From the NCBI GenBank assembly GCA_937958075.1, contig CALFFB010000234.1, forward strand, positions 1-10,726: 10,726 nt of DNA, given 5' to 3'. A model generated the notes under the pieces. The model saw only the letters and a program-made list of their open reading frames with translations. It ran no database searches and had not been told where the DNA came from. Source of the stretch: an uncultured Geobacteraceae bacterium. Its GTDB lineage: Bacteria > Desulfobacterota > Desulfuromonadia > Desulfuromonadales > Geopsychrobacteraceae. Of the stretch, positions 1 to 7,087 are shown piece by piece. Within the stretch, counting starts at the first letter, position 1. Each line of letters opens with the position of its first letter. Both the position numbers and the translations under genes were made by a program.

Positions 1-20
1 GTATCCGGATTTTCTCTCAT
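1..20 (-). CDS. 5' end of a gene running off the left edge (unidentified)
   Basis: Only the first six complete codons are inside the window; they read M-R-E-N-P-D. The start is supported by a strong ribosome-binding site, GGAGGGGCGGGCATG on the minus strand, with GGAGG about seven bases before the ATG. It lies downstream of the small winged-helix gene on the same strand, separated by 164 bp that could hold its own promoter. No function can be given from six residues. The ATG could also be a chance match, so confidence is low. Confidence 0.35.
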
Positions 21-53
21 GCCCGCCCCTCCGAGGATATGCAATGAACCGGC

Positions 54-83
54 AGAATGCTCCATCGCCCTGAAAAAGGTCAA
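54..83 (-). promoter_or_regulatory. possible sigma-70 promoter for the left-edge gene
   Basis: On the minus strand, TTGACC (83-78) is followed after 18 bp by CATTCT (59-54). The -35 box is good and the -10 box is poor (3 of 6). It would give a leader of about 30 nt before the ATG at 20. The rest of 21-184 holds no gene I can support. Confidence 0.25.
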
Positions 84-184
84 CCACAAACCCGCCGGAA
101 AGACTCAACCCCGACCTCGCTTTCAGCGTGCGTCCGGGAACGGAATGACTTCACTGGACGTGATTGCGGCGGATCAGCCTGTTA

Positions 185-361
185 TCAGGCCGGTGTCCAG
201 TAGCAGCGTTTGGGTGACACAATCTTCCCCTCTTTTTTCAGCTTGTCCATGGCTTTATCCACGGCTTTGCGCTCCAGGCCGCCGAGTTCGGCGACTTTAC
301 CGGCATTGAGGGGTTCTCCCGCTGTCCGCATGACCTCCAGAACCTTGTCCGTTACTTCCAT
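185..361 (-). CDS. small winged-helix DNA-binding protein, 58 aa
   Basis: This 58-residue protein begins MEVTDKVLEVMRTAGEPLNA and ends in PKRCYWTPA. The pattern is that of a compact winged helix: helix 1 (about 2-14), helix 2 (about 20-28, GKVAELGG), recognition helix (about 29-43, ERKAVDKAMDKLKKE), and a short wing (about 44-56, GKIVSPKRCYW). The start is set by AAGGAG seven bases before the ATG. I recall short proteins ending in a similar SPKRCY motif, annotated only as transcriptional regulators, in anaerobic bacteria and archaea; their targets are unknown to me. The gene starts 47 nt after the toxin stop, on the same strand and with no visible terminator between, so it may be a third gene of the toxin-antitoxin transcript. 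A five-base hairpin, GCCTG-ATAA-CAGGC, overlaps the stop codon but has no T-tract. Binding of DNA is inferred from the fold pattern only. Confidence 0.8.
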   Translation of the reverse strand: MEVTDKVLEVMRTAGEPLNAGKVAELGGLERKAVDKAMDKLKKEGKIVSPKRCYWTPA

Positions 362-408
362 GCTTGGTCTCCTTGTTGATCTGGTTGAGGGTAACGCTTG
401 GAATCAGA

Positions 409-828
409 TTAAACCAGCCAGGGGTTGATCACGTCCACCCCGGCGGCAGCAAAGGGGTTCGTATCGCGGGTCGCTACGGCAAACCCGTGGGTTAGAGCGA
501 TAGCAGAAATGTAGCCATCGGCAGCGGAGATACTGAAACCCGCACCGCGACTTTGTGCCATCATCTCGGCATAGGCTGGGCTGCAACTGAAATCAAAGGG
601 CAGAATACGGTTGGCAAACAGCGGCAGTACTGTTGTTTCAAGGCTTTTGCTCAAACTCTGCTGCCGCTTTCCGACGGGAAGCAGAGCAACCCCGGCACGT
701 AACTCGGCCACCGTTATCGCCGTCAGGTAGAGAGCCTCAAGGGGCTGGGCATCCATCCAGCCAATGACATTCTGATCGGGAACGGGGCGTAAAGGCTCTG
801 AAATCACGTTGGTATCGAGAAGAATCAT
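409..828 (-). CDS. vapC: PIN-domain ribonuclease toxin, VapC/FitB-like
   Basis: A 139-residue single-domain PIN protein, the usual length for VapC. The four acidic residues that bind Mg2+ or Mn2+ in the family are all present: D5 (LLDTNVISEP), E42 (TVAELRAG), D104 (SAADGYISAIA) and D122 (ATRDTNPF). PIN toxins cut RNA, often initiator tRNA or rRNA, and are held inactive by the partner antitoxin. The N-terminal LDTNVISE and the TAITVAELR segment resemble the FitB branch. The ATG overlaps the antitoxin stop in an ATGA arrangement (825-828), so translation is probably coupled and the toxin made after the antitoxin. The reading frame is intact and every catalytic residue is kept, so the toxin is probably active. 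The RNA target cannot be read from sequence. Confidence 0.95.
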   Translation of the reverse strand: MILLDTNVISEPLRPVPDQNVIGWMDAQPLEALYLTAITVAELRAGVALLPVGKRQQSLSKSLETTVLPLFANRILPFDFSCSPAYAEMMAQSRGAGFSISAADGYISAIALTHGFAVATRDTNPFAAAGVDVINPWLV

Positions 829-1079
829 TCGAACTCAACCTGAGAAGCCGGAGATGGGTCGCGCACCTGGTCAAAAACACCGACGTCTTCTTCTCTGATC
901 CGCGCCTGGCGACCAATTTCGGATAAGAGCGTCCCCAACTTCACACGACTTTCGGAGGCTACGCCAGACTTGAGAATCTCACGTGCTTCTGCCTCCATGC
1001 TTTTGCCGTGGCGAGCGGCACGAATGCGCAGGGCCCGGTGAACCTCATCCGGAAGATTTCGCACCGTCAAGATTGCCAT
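825..1079 (-). CDS. vapB: FitA/VapB-like ribbon-helix-helix antitoxin
   Basis: An 84-residue antitoxin starting MAILTVRNLPDEVHRALRIR. The N-terminal part (about 1-38) is an Arc/MetJ-type ribbon-helix-helix: strand AILTVRNL for the DNA major groove, then helices around 10-23 and 27-38 (HGKSMEAEAREIL, typical of FitA-like antitoxins). The C-terminal part (about 45-84) is polar and acidic and would thread into the PIN toxin. I chose the ATG at 1079 because AAGGAGG (1091-1085) sits five bases before it. The adjacent ATG at 1082 is only two bases away, and the ATG at 1097 lies upstream of the ribosome-binding site and inside the palindrome. The gene overlaps the toxin by 4 bp. The family represses its own promoter together with the toxin, and the palindrome just upstream fits that. 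Confidence 0.93.
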   Translation of the reverse strand: MAILTVRNLPDEVHRALRIRAARHGKSMEAEAREILKSGVASESRVKLGTLLSEIGRQARIREEDVGVFDQVRDPSPASQVEFE

Positions 1080-1091
1080 CATTACCTCCTT

Positions 1092-1110
1092 ATGCATTCA
1101 TTGAATGCAT
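1092..1110. promoter_or_regulatory. palindromic operator of the toxin-antitoxin module
   Basis: ATGCATTCATTGAATGCAT is a perfect inverted repeat with nine-base arms (1092-1100 and 1102-1110) around a single central T. It overlaps the last two bases of the -10 box and the expected transcription start, and ends just before the ribosome-binding site. Ribbon-helix-helix antitoxins bind such sites as dimers of dimers, so it is the likely autorepression site. Binding itself is inferred. Confidence 0.7.
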
Positions 1111-1117
1111 TATAGCA
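1109..1117 (-). promoter_or_regulatory. extended -10 promoter of the toxin-antitoxin module
   Basis: On the minus strand TGC-TATAAT (1117-1109) is an extended -10 element with a perfect hexamer. No good -35 box lies at 16-18 bp; the nearest, TTGCGT (1139-1134), is 19 bp away. Extended -10 promoters do not need a strong -35. The start would fall near 1102, giving a leader of about 23 nt that begins inside the palindrome. Confidence 0.62.
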
Positions 1118-1137
1118 CGATAAACGCATTGTCACGC

Positions 1138-1183
1138 AAAAACGAAACAGGGCCGTTTCCCTTTTCGCAAAAATCGACCCTGT
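1138..1183 (-). terminator. probable intrinsic terminator of the mrp operon
   Basis: About 35 bp past the mrpG stop, the minus-strand RNA can form a nine-base stem from 1183-1175 pairing with 1155-1147 (ACAGGGUCG with CGGCCCUGU, one G-U pair). The loop contains a smaller UUUU-GCG-AAAA hairpin. The stem is followed by TTCGTTTTTG (1146-1137). The long loop and interrupted T-run make it imperfect. Its place between mrpG and the toxin-antitoxin promoter fits an end to operon transcription. Confidence 0.45.
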
Positions 1184-1217
1184 CATGCCAACCCTTCTTC
1201 CGGATCCTCCAACTGAC

Positions 1218-1535
1218 CTAGGCGCCGGGCTGGTCCTTGTCTTCGTGGAGGCGCTGATGGCGAGCCGCCTTTGCGAGAAAATGGGCGCTGACCGGGGCGG
1301 TGATAAACAGAAACAGGGTAATCAGCACCTCGTGCAGGCTGATGCCCTCCTTGTGGAAGGTGAAATAAATAGCGGAGGCGATGGCCAGGCAGCCGACCCC
1401 CAGGGTCGTGGCCTTGGTCGGGCCGTGCAGCCGGGTGAAGAAATCGCGCAGGCGGAACAGCCCGATAGAGCCGGCCAGAGCGAAGAATCCGCCGCAGATC
1501 AAAAAGATCGAAACCAGAATTTCGACAACAATCAT
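1218..1535 (-). CDS. mrpG: Na+/H+ antiporter subunit MrpG
   Basis: A 105-residue membrane protein with three predicted spans (about 4-26, 42-60, 68-90), the normal size for MrpG (MnhG, PhaG). Family signatures are GLFRLRDFFTRLHGPTKA (about 25-42) at the end of the first span and LFLFITAPVSAHFLAKAA (about 74-91). It is one of the small subunits of the Mrp antiporter in the cytoplasmic membrane. It is the last gene of the operon, 15 bp after mrpF, with GGGAG seven bases before the ATG. The tail after residue 90 is charged and likely cytoplasmic. Confidence 0.95.
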   Translation of the reverse strand: MIVVEILVSIFLICGGFFALAGSIGLFRLRDFFTRLHGPTKATTLGVGCLAIASAIYFTFHKEGISLHEVLITLFLFITAPVSAHFLAKAARHQRLHEDKDQPGA

Positions 1536-1550
1536 AGCCTCACTCCCACC

Positions 1551-1820
1551 TTACTCAACAATGTCGCCACGCATGAGGTACTTGCTGGTGGCGACGGTAC
1601 TGATAAATCCCATGACGGCAATAATCAACGCCGCTTCGAAGTAGGTCGCCGTATCAAAGTAGATCCCCAGCAGCACAAACAAGGCCAGGGCGTTGATGTA
1701 CATGGTGTCCAGGGCCAGAATCCGGTCGGGCAGGCTCGGCCCCTTGAACAGCCGGTACAGATTCAGCAGCTGGGCGATGGTCATGAGCACAAAGGCGATG
1801 ATCAGCGCGATCTTTAACAT
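1551..1820 (-). CDS. mrpF: Na+/H+ antiporter subunit MrpF
   Basis: An 89-residue protein with three predicted spans (about 2-23, 36-54, 60-78). It carries the MrpF signature GPSLPDRILALDT (about 27-39), with acidic D32 and D38 at the membrane; the family uses an aspartate here and it is implicated in ion transport. The start overlaps the mrpE stop by 7 bp, and AAGGAG eight bases before the ATG lies inside the mrpE coding sequence, so translation is probably coupled. Known mutants lacking any one Mrp subunit generally lose antiport, so the gene should be essential to the complex. Confidence 0.95.
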   Translation of the reverse strand: MLKIALIIAFVLMTIAQLLNLYRLFKGPSLPDRILALDTMYINALALFVLLGIYFDTATYFEAALIIAVMGFISTVATSKYLMRGDIVE

Positions 1821-2314
1821 GTGAAAATCTCCTTCAGCGTCGCTTCGTAGCGGCTCTTGATCTCAGCAATCGCGGCCTGTTCATCGGGGACGTTCAGGCC
1901 ATGGACGATCAGAGTTTTTTTGTCCTCGGTGATCTCCGTGGACACGGTTCCCGGCGTCATGGAGATGACGTTGGCGAGGATGGAGATGACCAGGGGGTCG
2001 TCCGTGTCCAGGGGAATGCGGATGAATTTCGGCTGCAGTTTGCCGATATCGGGCTGCAGGATCAGGCGTACCACATTGAGGTTGGCGACGATGACATCAT
2101 AGAGGAAGGTTCCGAAGAAAAAGCGGAAAAAGAGGCGCCGCTTGCAGATACGCGGGCGCTCAGGCCAGAACCTGTTGGTGAACCAGGGGATAGCAATACC
2201 CAAAAAGGCCCCCAGCAGAATATGGCCGAAAGCAAAGCTGTTGTTGAGCAGCAGCCAGAGGATGATCAGCGCAATGGTCATCAGCGGATGGGGAATCAGG
2301 CGATTGCCAGTCAT
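1814..2314 (-). CDS. mrpE: Na+/H+ antiporter subunit MrpE
   Basis: A 166-residue MrpE (MnhE, PhaE) of normal length. Two hydrophobic helices occupy about 10-27 and 29-47 (an LLLNNSFAFG turn lies between), a third stretch is around 60-84, and a soluble C-terminal domain follows from about 95. The family motif ISMTPGTVS is at about 117-125, followed by a short beta-rich segment (KKTLIVHGLN, about 132-141). MrpE helps assembly and stability of the antiporter. The start overlaps the mrpD stop in a TAATG junction, with GGAGG inside the last mrpD codons acting as the ribosome-binding site. Confidence 0.95.
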   Translation of the reverse strand: MTGNRLIPHPLMTIALIILWLLLNNSFAFGHILLGAFLGIAIPWFTNRFWPERPRICKRRLFFRFFFGTFLYDVIVANLNVVRLILQPDIGKLQPKFIRIPLDTDDPLVISILANVISMTPGTVSTEITEDKKTLIVHGLNVPDEQAAIAEIKSRYEATLKEIFTC

Positions 2315-3885
2315 TACCGACCTCCTGCAGCGGAAAGGAGCAGGGCGACGGCATCACCACCGAGCACTGCTTCGACATACTGCACCGGCTGGCTGATCTG
2401 CTCGGCCACGGCCGCGGCGAACTCACTCAGGGGCCCGCCGCAGAGCACCAGCAACGGGCTGATGGCCAGCAGCACCAGCACCGGCAGCACATAACCACCG
2501 CCATAGACCGGAATGCCGCTGTGGGGCGGCTTGCTGTAGGCATCACTGCCGCCGTCATCCAGGGGCACGGTTTTCCAGAAGATGACGCTGCCGGCACGCC
2601 CCAGGGCGATGAGTCCGAAGAGTCCGCCCACCAGCACCAGCGTCCAGATCCAGGGGGCGGCCGAACTTGACTGTACTCCCGTGAGCATCATCACCTTGGC
2701 GGTAAAGCCGCTCAAGGGGGGCAAGCCGCCGATAGCCACGGCGCCGCCGAGAAACATCAGGCCGAGGAGACGCTCCTGGCCGACAGGTCGATCCGGCGTC
2801 AGGACGGTGCCGGCATCGAGACGCTGCTGCCGGATGAGATCGGCGATGAGAAACATGGCCGCTGTCATGAAGGTGGTATGGGGCAGATAGACAATGGCCG
2901 CGGCAATGGCATCGGTTTCAAAGGTGCCGATCACCGCCAGCAGGGTACCGACGGACACCACCACCATATAGGCGATGGTCCGGCGCAGATCGCGGCTGGC
3001 CACCACACCGATGGAACCGGCCACCAGGGTGACCAGGGCCACCGGCAGCAGCCAGGGTTCCAGCACGTTGGCGGCGCCCCCGGCATAATCACCGAAAATC
3101 AGGGTATACACCCGCAGAATGACGTAGACGCCGACCTTGGTCATCACCGCGAAGAGGGCGGCCACCGGCGCACTGGTAAAGCCGTAGGCGTTGGGCAGCC
3201 AGAAAAACAACGGCATCAGCGCCGCCTTCAGGGCAAAGACGCCGAAGAGAATCAGTCCGCCCGCCTGCAACAGGGCGGCATTGTCCGCTGGCGCGTGGGC
3301 CAGGCGCACGGCCATGTCGGCCATGTTCAACGACCCGAGCAGACCGTACAGAAGACCGACGCCGATGAGGAAAATGCTGGACCCCATCAGATTGAGCATC
3401 ACGTAATGCATGCCGGCCCTGGTGCGCGTCGCGCCGGCGCCGTGCAGCACCAGTCCGTAGGATGACAGGAGCATGATTTCAAAAAAGACGAACAGGTTGA
3501 AGATATCGCCCGTCAGAAAAGCGCCGTTGATGCCGAGCAGCTGAAACTGAAACAGGGCATGGAAGTTTTTGCCCTGCTCATCGGTTCCGCGCACGGCATA
3601 CAGCAGACAGAGCAGAGCCAGCACCGAGGTGATAAAGATCATCATGGCACTGAGCCGGTCGAGGACCAGGATAATGCCGAAGGGCGGACTCCAGTCGCCG
3701 AGCACATACATCTGGATGGGTCCGGTCGTCGCCTGATAGAGGAGCACCGCCGTCATCAGAGTGATGGCCAGACTGCTGAGCAGCCCCAGGGTTCGTTGCC
3801 AGGCGAGGCTGCGGTTGACGCCGATGACTATGACCGCGCCCATGACCAGAGGCAGCAGCAGGGGCGCGATAATCAGATGATTCAT
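2314..3885 (-). CDS. mrpD: Na+/H+ antiporter subunit MrpD (NuoL/M/N-like)
   Basis: A 523-residue polytopic protein of the complex I NuoL/M/N family with about 14 predicted spans. Key charged residues of the proton path are E136 (LFVFFEIMLLSSYG), K220 (FALKAALMPLFFWLPNAY) and K250 (AVMTKVGVYVILR). At the place where the MrpA paralogue in this window has NHATFKAGLFMLAG, MrpD reads PHTTFMTAAMFLIAD (335-349), so the lysine is replaced by a neutral residue (see findings). A hydrophilic stretch, about 439-460, is followed by the last span, about 465-484. Together with MrpA it forms the two large antiporter-like modules. The ATG overlaps the mrpC stop by 4 bp (ATGA), with GAGGAG eight bases before it. 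Confidence 0.97.
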   Translation of the reverse strand: MNHLIIAPLLLPLVMGAVIVIGVNRSLAWQRTLGLLSSLAITLMTAVLLYQATTGPIQMYVLGDWSPPFGIILVLDRLSAMMIFITSVLALLCLLYAVRGTDEQGKNFHALFQFQLLGINGAFLTGDIFNLFVFFEIMLLSSYGLVLHGAGATRTRAGMHYVMLNLMGSSIFLIGVGLLYGLLGSLNMADMAVRLAHAPADNAALLQAGGLILFGVFALKAALMPLFFWLPNAYGFTSAPVAALFAVMTKVGVYVILRVYTLIFGDYAGGAANVLEPWLLPVALVTLVAGSIGVVASRDLRRTIAYMVVVSVGTLLAVIGTFETDAIAAAIVYLPHTTFMTAAMFLIADLIRQQRLDAGTVLTPDRPVGQERLLGLMFLGGAVAIGGLPPLSGFTAKVMMLTGVQSSSAAPWIWTLVLVGGLFGLIALGRAGSVIFWKTVPLDDGGSDAYSKPPHSGIPVYGGGYVLPVLVLLAISPLLVLCGGPLSEFAAAVAEQISQPVQYVEAVLGGDAVALLLSAAGGR

Positions 3886-4217
3886 GATTTTTTCTCCTCG
3901 CCACCGTCAACATGATCGGAGCCCAGCTCACCGCTGGCGCGCAGCGCCAGCACCACGACAAAGGCGACCATGGCAAAACCGATAACAATCGCCGTCAGCA
4001 CCAGCGCCTGGGGCAGGGGATCGGTATACTGCGCCTGATCCGGGGAAATCACTGCCGGCAGATTGGTTTTCAGGCGACCGCTGACAAACAGAAACATATT
4101 GACGGCATAACCGAGCAGGGTCAGGCCCATGATCACGGGAAAGGTGCGCCCCCTGAGCATCAGATAGATGCCGCAGGCGATGAGCACACCGAGACAGGCA
4201 CAAAACAGCAACTCCAT
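3882..4217 (-). CDS. mrpC: Na+/H+ antiporter subunit MrpC (NuoK-like)
   Basis: A 111-residue homologue of the complex I subunit NuoK, with three predicted spans (about 2-20, 28-47, 69-92). The family signature TDPLPQALVLTAIVIGFA is at about 66-83, and VIMGLTLLGYAVNMFL (28-43) is the second conserved helix. MrpC contacts the MrpA-MrpD interface and takes part in coupling ion movement. The start forms a TGATG junction with the mrpA stop. The ribosome-binding site is only AAGGGG, so coupling to mrpA translation is likely important. The tail (96-111) is acidic then lysine-rich and should face the cytoplasm. Confidence 0.96.
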   Translation of the reverse strand: MELLFCACLGVLIACGIYLMLRGRTFPVIMGLTLLGYAVNMFLFVSGRLKTNLPAVISPDQAQYTDPLPQALVLTAIVIGFAMVAFVVVLALRASGELGSDHVDGGEEKKS

Positions 4218-7045
4218 CAGTGGGTTCCCCTTTTCTCTTCTTTTTCTTTTTGTGCTGTTGGCGATACGGTTTCAGCATCCGCCGAATTCATCGACCCCAG
4301 CTTCACCAGGATCAGCATGACCGATCCGACCACTGCCAGAAACACGCCGAGATCAAAAGCAATGGCGCTGGCCACCTCAAACTTGCCGACCAGCGGCCAG
4401 CTCAGATAGGTAAAGGTGCTGGTTAAAAAGGGATAGCCGACAAGCCAGCTGCCGACTCCCGTCAGCACGGCAACGATCAGTCCGCAGGCCATGATGACAT
4501 GATTGTCGACGCTGAGCCGCGGCCGGGTCCAGACAATGCCGCTGGCGACATACTGGAGGATCAGCACCGAGGCGGCAATCAGGCCGGCGATAAAACCGCC
4601 GCCCGGCTCGTTGTGCCCGCGCAGGAAAATATAGGCGGCAAAGAGCAGGGCCAACGGCAGCAGCGGCCGCGTGATCTGGGCCAGGATCATGGGGAAGCGG
4701 TCACTGGTCCAGAGGCAACCGAACATATCCGTTTGCGGCGCCTTTAAATCAAAATTGTGCAGCAGGGCGTAGATGACCAGCGCCGCAATCACCAGCACGG
4801 TAATCTCCCCCATGGTATCAAAACCCCGGAAGTCGACCAGGATGACGTTGACGACATTGGTGCCCCCGCCGCCCGGCTTGCTGTTTTCCAGAAAATAGCC
4901 GGCGATGGTGTCGTAGGGGCGAGTCAGAACCGCCATCATCAAGGCCGCCGCGCCGCCGCCCGCCGCCACCGACAGGATAATGTCGCGCCAGCGCCGTGCC
5001 GGAGTCGACTCAACGGGGGTGGTCCGTGGCAGCAGGTGCAGGGCCATCATCAGCAGGATGATGGTCACCACCTCCACGGAAATCTGGGTCAGGGCCAGGT
5101 CGGGCGCGGAAAAGCGGATAAAGGCCAGAGACACGAGCAGACCAACGGTCCCGAGCATGATGATGGCTAAAATCCGGTTGCGGTGATTCACCGCCGTGGC
5201 GACGGCACAGAAGATCAGCACCAGCCCCATGATCAGCGTCACCGGATCAACGGCAGACAGCCCCAGGGAACCTAAAAACGGGGCGCTGGAACCGAGAAAG
5301 GGACTCGCCCCCAGAACCACAACGGCGCCGACCAGCAGCGCCATGTAACGCTGCAGGGAGCCGTTCTCCATGGCGCCGGTGAGGGTGCGCCCACCGTGCA
5401 CCAGGCCGCTGACAAAAGCTTCAAAATGGGCTTTGCCGTCACAATAGCGGCCGAACCAGCGGTCGGAGTCGAACAGCCGCAACCGCTGCACATAAAACAG
5501 GGCGCCGCCGATCAGGGCGATGACACTCAAGGCCAGGGCCATGTTCAGCCCGTGCCAGATGGCGATATGGTAATCAGGGGTCGCCTCCCCGAGAATGCTC
5601 CCGGCCGCCACCTGAACCAGGGGCGCCGCCAGGGTCATGGGAAAGAGCCCGACCAGCACGCACAGGGTCATGAGAATCTCCGCCGGCAAACGCATGCCGT
5701 GGGGCGGCTCATGGGGCTTCTTCGGCAGATCGGTAAAGGGCTCCTTGAAAAACACGTCGTGGACCATGCGGATGGAATAGGCCACGGCAAAAATCGCCGC
5801 CAGGGTCGCGCCAAGGGGGACAATCCAGCTCAAACCGCCGAACAGGTTGGGTTGCAGGGTTTCGGCGAGGAACATCTCCTTGCTCAGAAAACCGTTGAAC
5901 AGGGGCACGCCGGCCATGGCCGCGCAGCCGACCATGGTCAGGGTGGCGGTCACCGGCATGTACTTCCACAGACCGGAAAGACGCTTCATGTCGCGGGTGC
6001 CGGTTTCGTGGTCGATAATCCCGGCGAGCATGAACAGGCCGGCCTTGAAGGTCGCGTGATTGAGAATGTGAAAAACGGCGGTAAAGGCCGCCAGGGGACT
6101 GCCCAGCCCCAGCAGCAGGGTGATCAGGCCCAGATGGCTGACCGTTGAGTAGGCCAGCAATCCCTTCAGGTCATCCTTGAACATGGCCATGTAGGCGGCA
6201 AACATCAGGGTGATCAGACCGATGGGGGTGACAATGTAGAACCACAGAGGACTGCCGGAGAGCACCGGAAACATCAGCGCCAGCAGGAAGACCCCGGCCT
6301 TGACCATGGTTGCTGAATGCAGGTAGGCACTGACGGGCGTCGGCGCCGCCATGGCGTGGGGCAGCCAGAACTGAAAGGGGAACTGGGCCGACTTGGTGAA
6401 AGCACCCAGCAGAATCAGCACCAGGGTCACCGGATAGAGGTGATGGGCGTGGAGAATCTCTTTTGATGCCAGTACCGTCGTCAGGTCGAAGCTGCCGACG
6501 ATCGTGCCCAGCAGGATAAACCCGGCGATCATGGCCAGACCACCGCCACCGGTGATCACCAGGGCCATGCGTGCCCCCTCACGGGCGTCGGTCCGATAAC
6601 TCCAGAAACCGATGAGCAGAAAGGAGCTGATGCTGGTCAACTCCCAGAACATCATCAGCAGAATCAGATTCTCCGACAGGACGATCCCCAGCATCGACCC
6701 CATAAACAGCAGCAGATAGGTGTAAAACCGCCCCATGGGATCTTGCGCCGCGATATAGTAACGGGCGTAGAGGATAATGAGCAGACCGATGACCAGAATC
6801 AGCAGGGCGAAGAGAAAGCCGAAACCGCTGACCCGAAACGCGAAATTCAGGCCGATGGCGGGTATCCAGCTCCAGCTGGCCAGGGGCATTTCACCAGAGA
6901 ACACCGCCGGCGCCTGGGACAGGAGCAGCAGCAGCGACAAGCCGGCGACAACTCCCGCCGCAATGGCATTGAGGCTGCGGTTGCGAAACAGGGACGGGAT
7001 GACAGCGCCCAGCAGGGGGAGCAACGGAATCAGGGCAAGATTCAT
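4217..7045 (-). CDS. mrpA: Na+/H+ antiporter MrpA-MrpB fusion subunit
   Basis: This 942-residue protein joins subunits A and B. Residues 1-500 are the NuoL-like antiporter module, with E135 (MMFWELTS), K218 (FTKSAQFPFQFWLPHAM), H230, K249 (ATMVKAGVF), LAYSTVSHLG (298-307) and H330/K334 (NHATFKAGLFM). Residues about 565-775 are the MrpA-specific C-terminal part: FIRFSAPDLALTQISVEVV (643-661), and VDFRGFDTMGEI (737-748), whose D743 and E747 match residues known to matter in MrpA. Residues about 785-918 are the MrpB domain, recognised by FLRGHNEPGGGFIAGL (807-822). In Bacillus and Staphylococcus A and B are separate proteins; fusions are known in the six-gene operons of Proteobacteria (PhaAB). 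No separate mrpB lies nearby, which confirms the fusion. The charged tail 930-940 (AQKEKEEKRG) is cytoplasmic. The start at 7045 has AGGA seven bases upstream. The complex exchanges cytoplasmic Na+ (or K+) for H+ and supports pH and salt tolerance; the ion preference cannot be read here. Confidence 0.97.
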   Translation of the reverse strand: MNLALIPLLPLLGAVIPSLFRNRSLNAIAAGVVAGLSLLLLLSQAPAVFSGEMPLASWSWIPAIGLNFAFRVSGFGFLFALLILVIGLLIILYARYYIAAQDPMGRFYTYLLLFMGSMLGIVLSENLILLMMFWELTSISSFLLIGFWSYRTDAREGARMALVITGGGGLAMIAGFILLGTIVGSFDLTTVLASKEILHAHHLYPVTLVLILLGAFTKSAQFPFQFWLPHAMAAPTPVSAYLHSATMVKAGVFLLALMFPVLSGSPLWFYIVTPIGLITLMFAAYMAMFKDDLKGLLAYSTVSHLGLITLLLGLGSPLAAFTAVFHILNHATFKAGLFMLAGIIDHETGTRDMKRLSGLWKYMPVTATLTMVGCAAMAGVPLFNGFLSKEMFLAETLQPNLFGGLSWIVPLGATLAAIFAVAYSIRMVHDVFFKEPFTDLPKKPHEPPHGMRLPAEILMTLCVLVGLFPMTLAAPLVQVAAGSILGEATPDYHIAIWHGLNMALALSVIALIGGALFYVQRLRLFDSDRWFGRYCDGKAHFEAFVSGLVHGGRTLTGAMENGSLQRYMALLVGAVVVLGASPFLGSSAPFLGSLGLSAVDPVTLIMGLVLIFCAVATAVNHRNRILAIIMLGTVGLLVSLAFIRFSAPDLALTQISVEVVTIILLMMALHLLPRTTPVESTPARRWRDIILSVAAGGGAAALMMAVLTRPYDTIAGYFLENSKPGGGGTNVVNVILVDFRGFDTMGEITVLVIAALVIYALLHNFDLKAPQTDMFGCLWTSDRFPMILAQITRPLLPLALLFAAYIFLRGHNEPGGGFIAGLIAASVLILQYVASGIVWTRPRLSVDNHVIMACGLIVAVLTGVGSWLVGYPFLTSTFTYLSWPLVGKFEVASAIAFDLGVFLAVVGSVMLILVKLGSMNSADAETVSPTAQKEKEEKRGTH

Positions 7046-7070
7046 GGGAAATCCTGTGTGATTGTTGACT

Positions 7071-7076
7071 TGTATA
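7071..7076 (-). promoter_or_regulatory. possible -10 box of the mrp operon promoter
   Basis: On the minus strand TATACA (7076-7071) lies 25 bp before the mrpA ATG. No standard -35 box is found at 16-18 bp; instead this space is filled by the CGGTGAAAA direct repeats. Transcription from near 7064 would leave about 19 nt of leader holding the ribosome-binding site. Weak evidence on its own. Confidence 0.3.
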
Positions 7077-7087
7077 AACGGGCAATA

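Noticed and set aside
1185..6148. Several plus-strand open frames of 130-250 codons across the mrp operon
   Set aside because: Their composition (H, Q, G, R, D rich, with no hydrophobic core) is that of antisense shadows of membrane-protein genes, and all of the underlying minus-strand genes are firmly identified.
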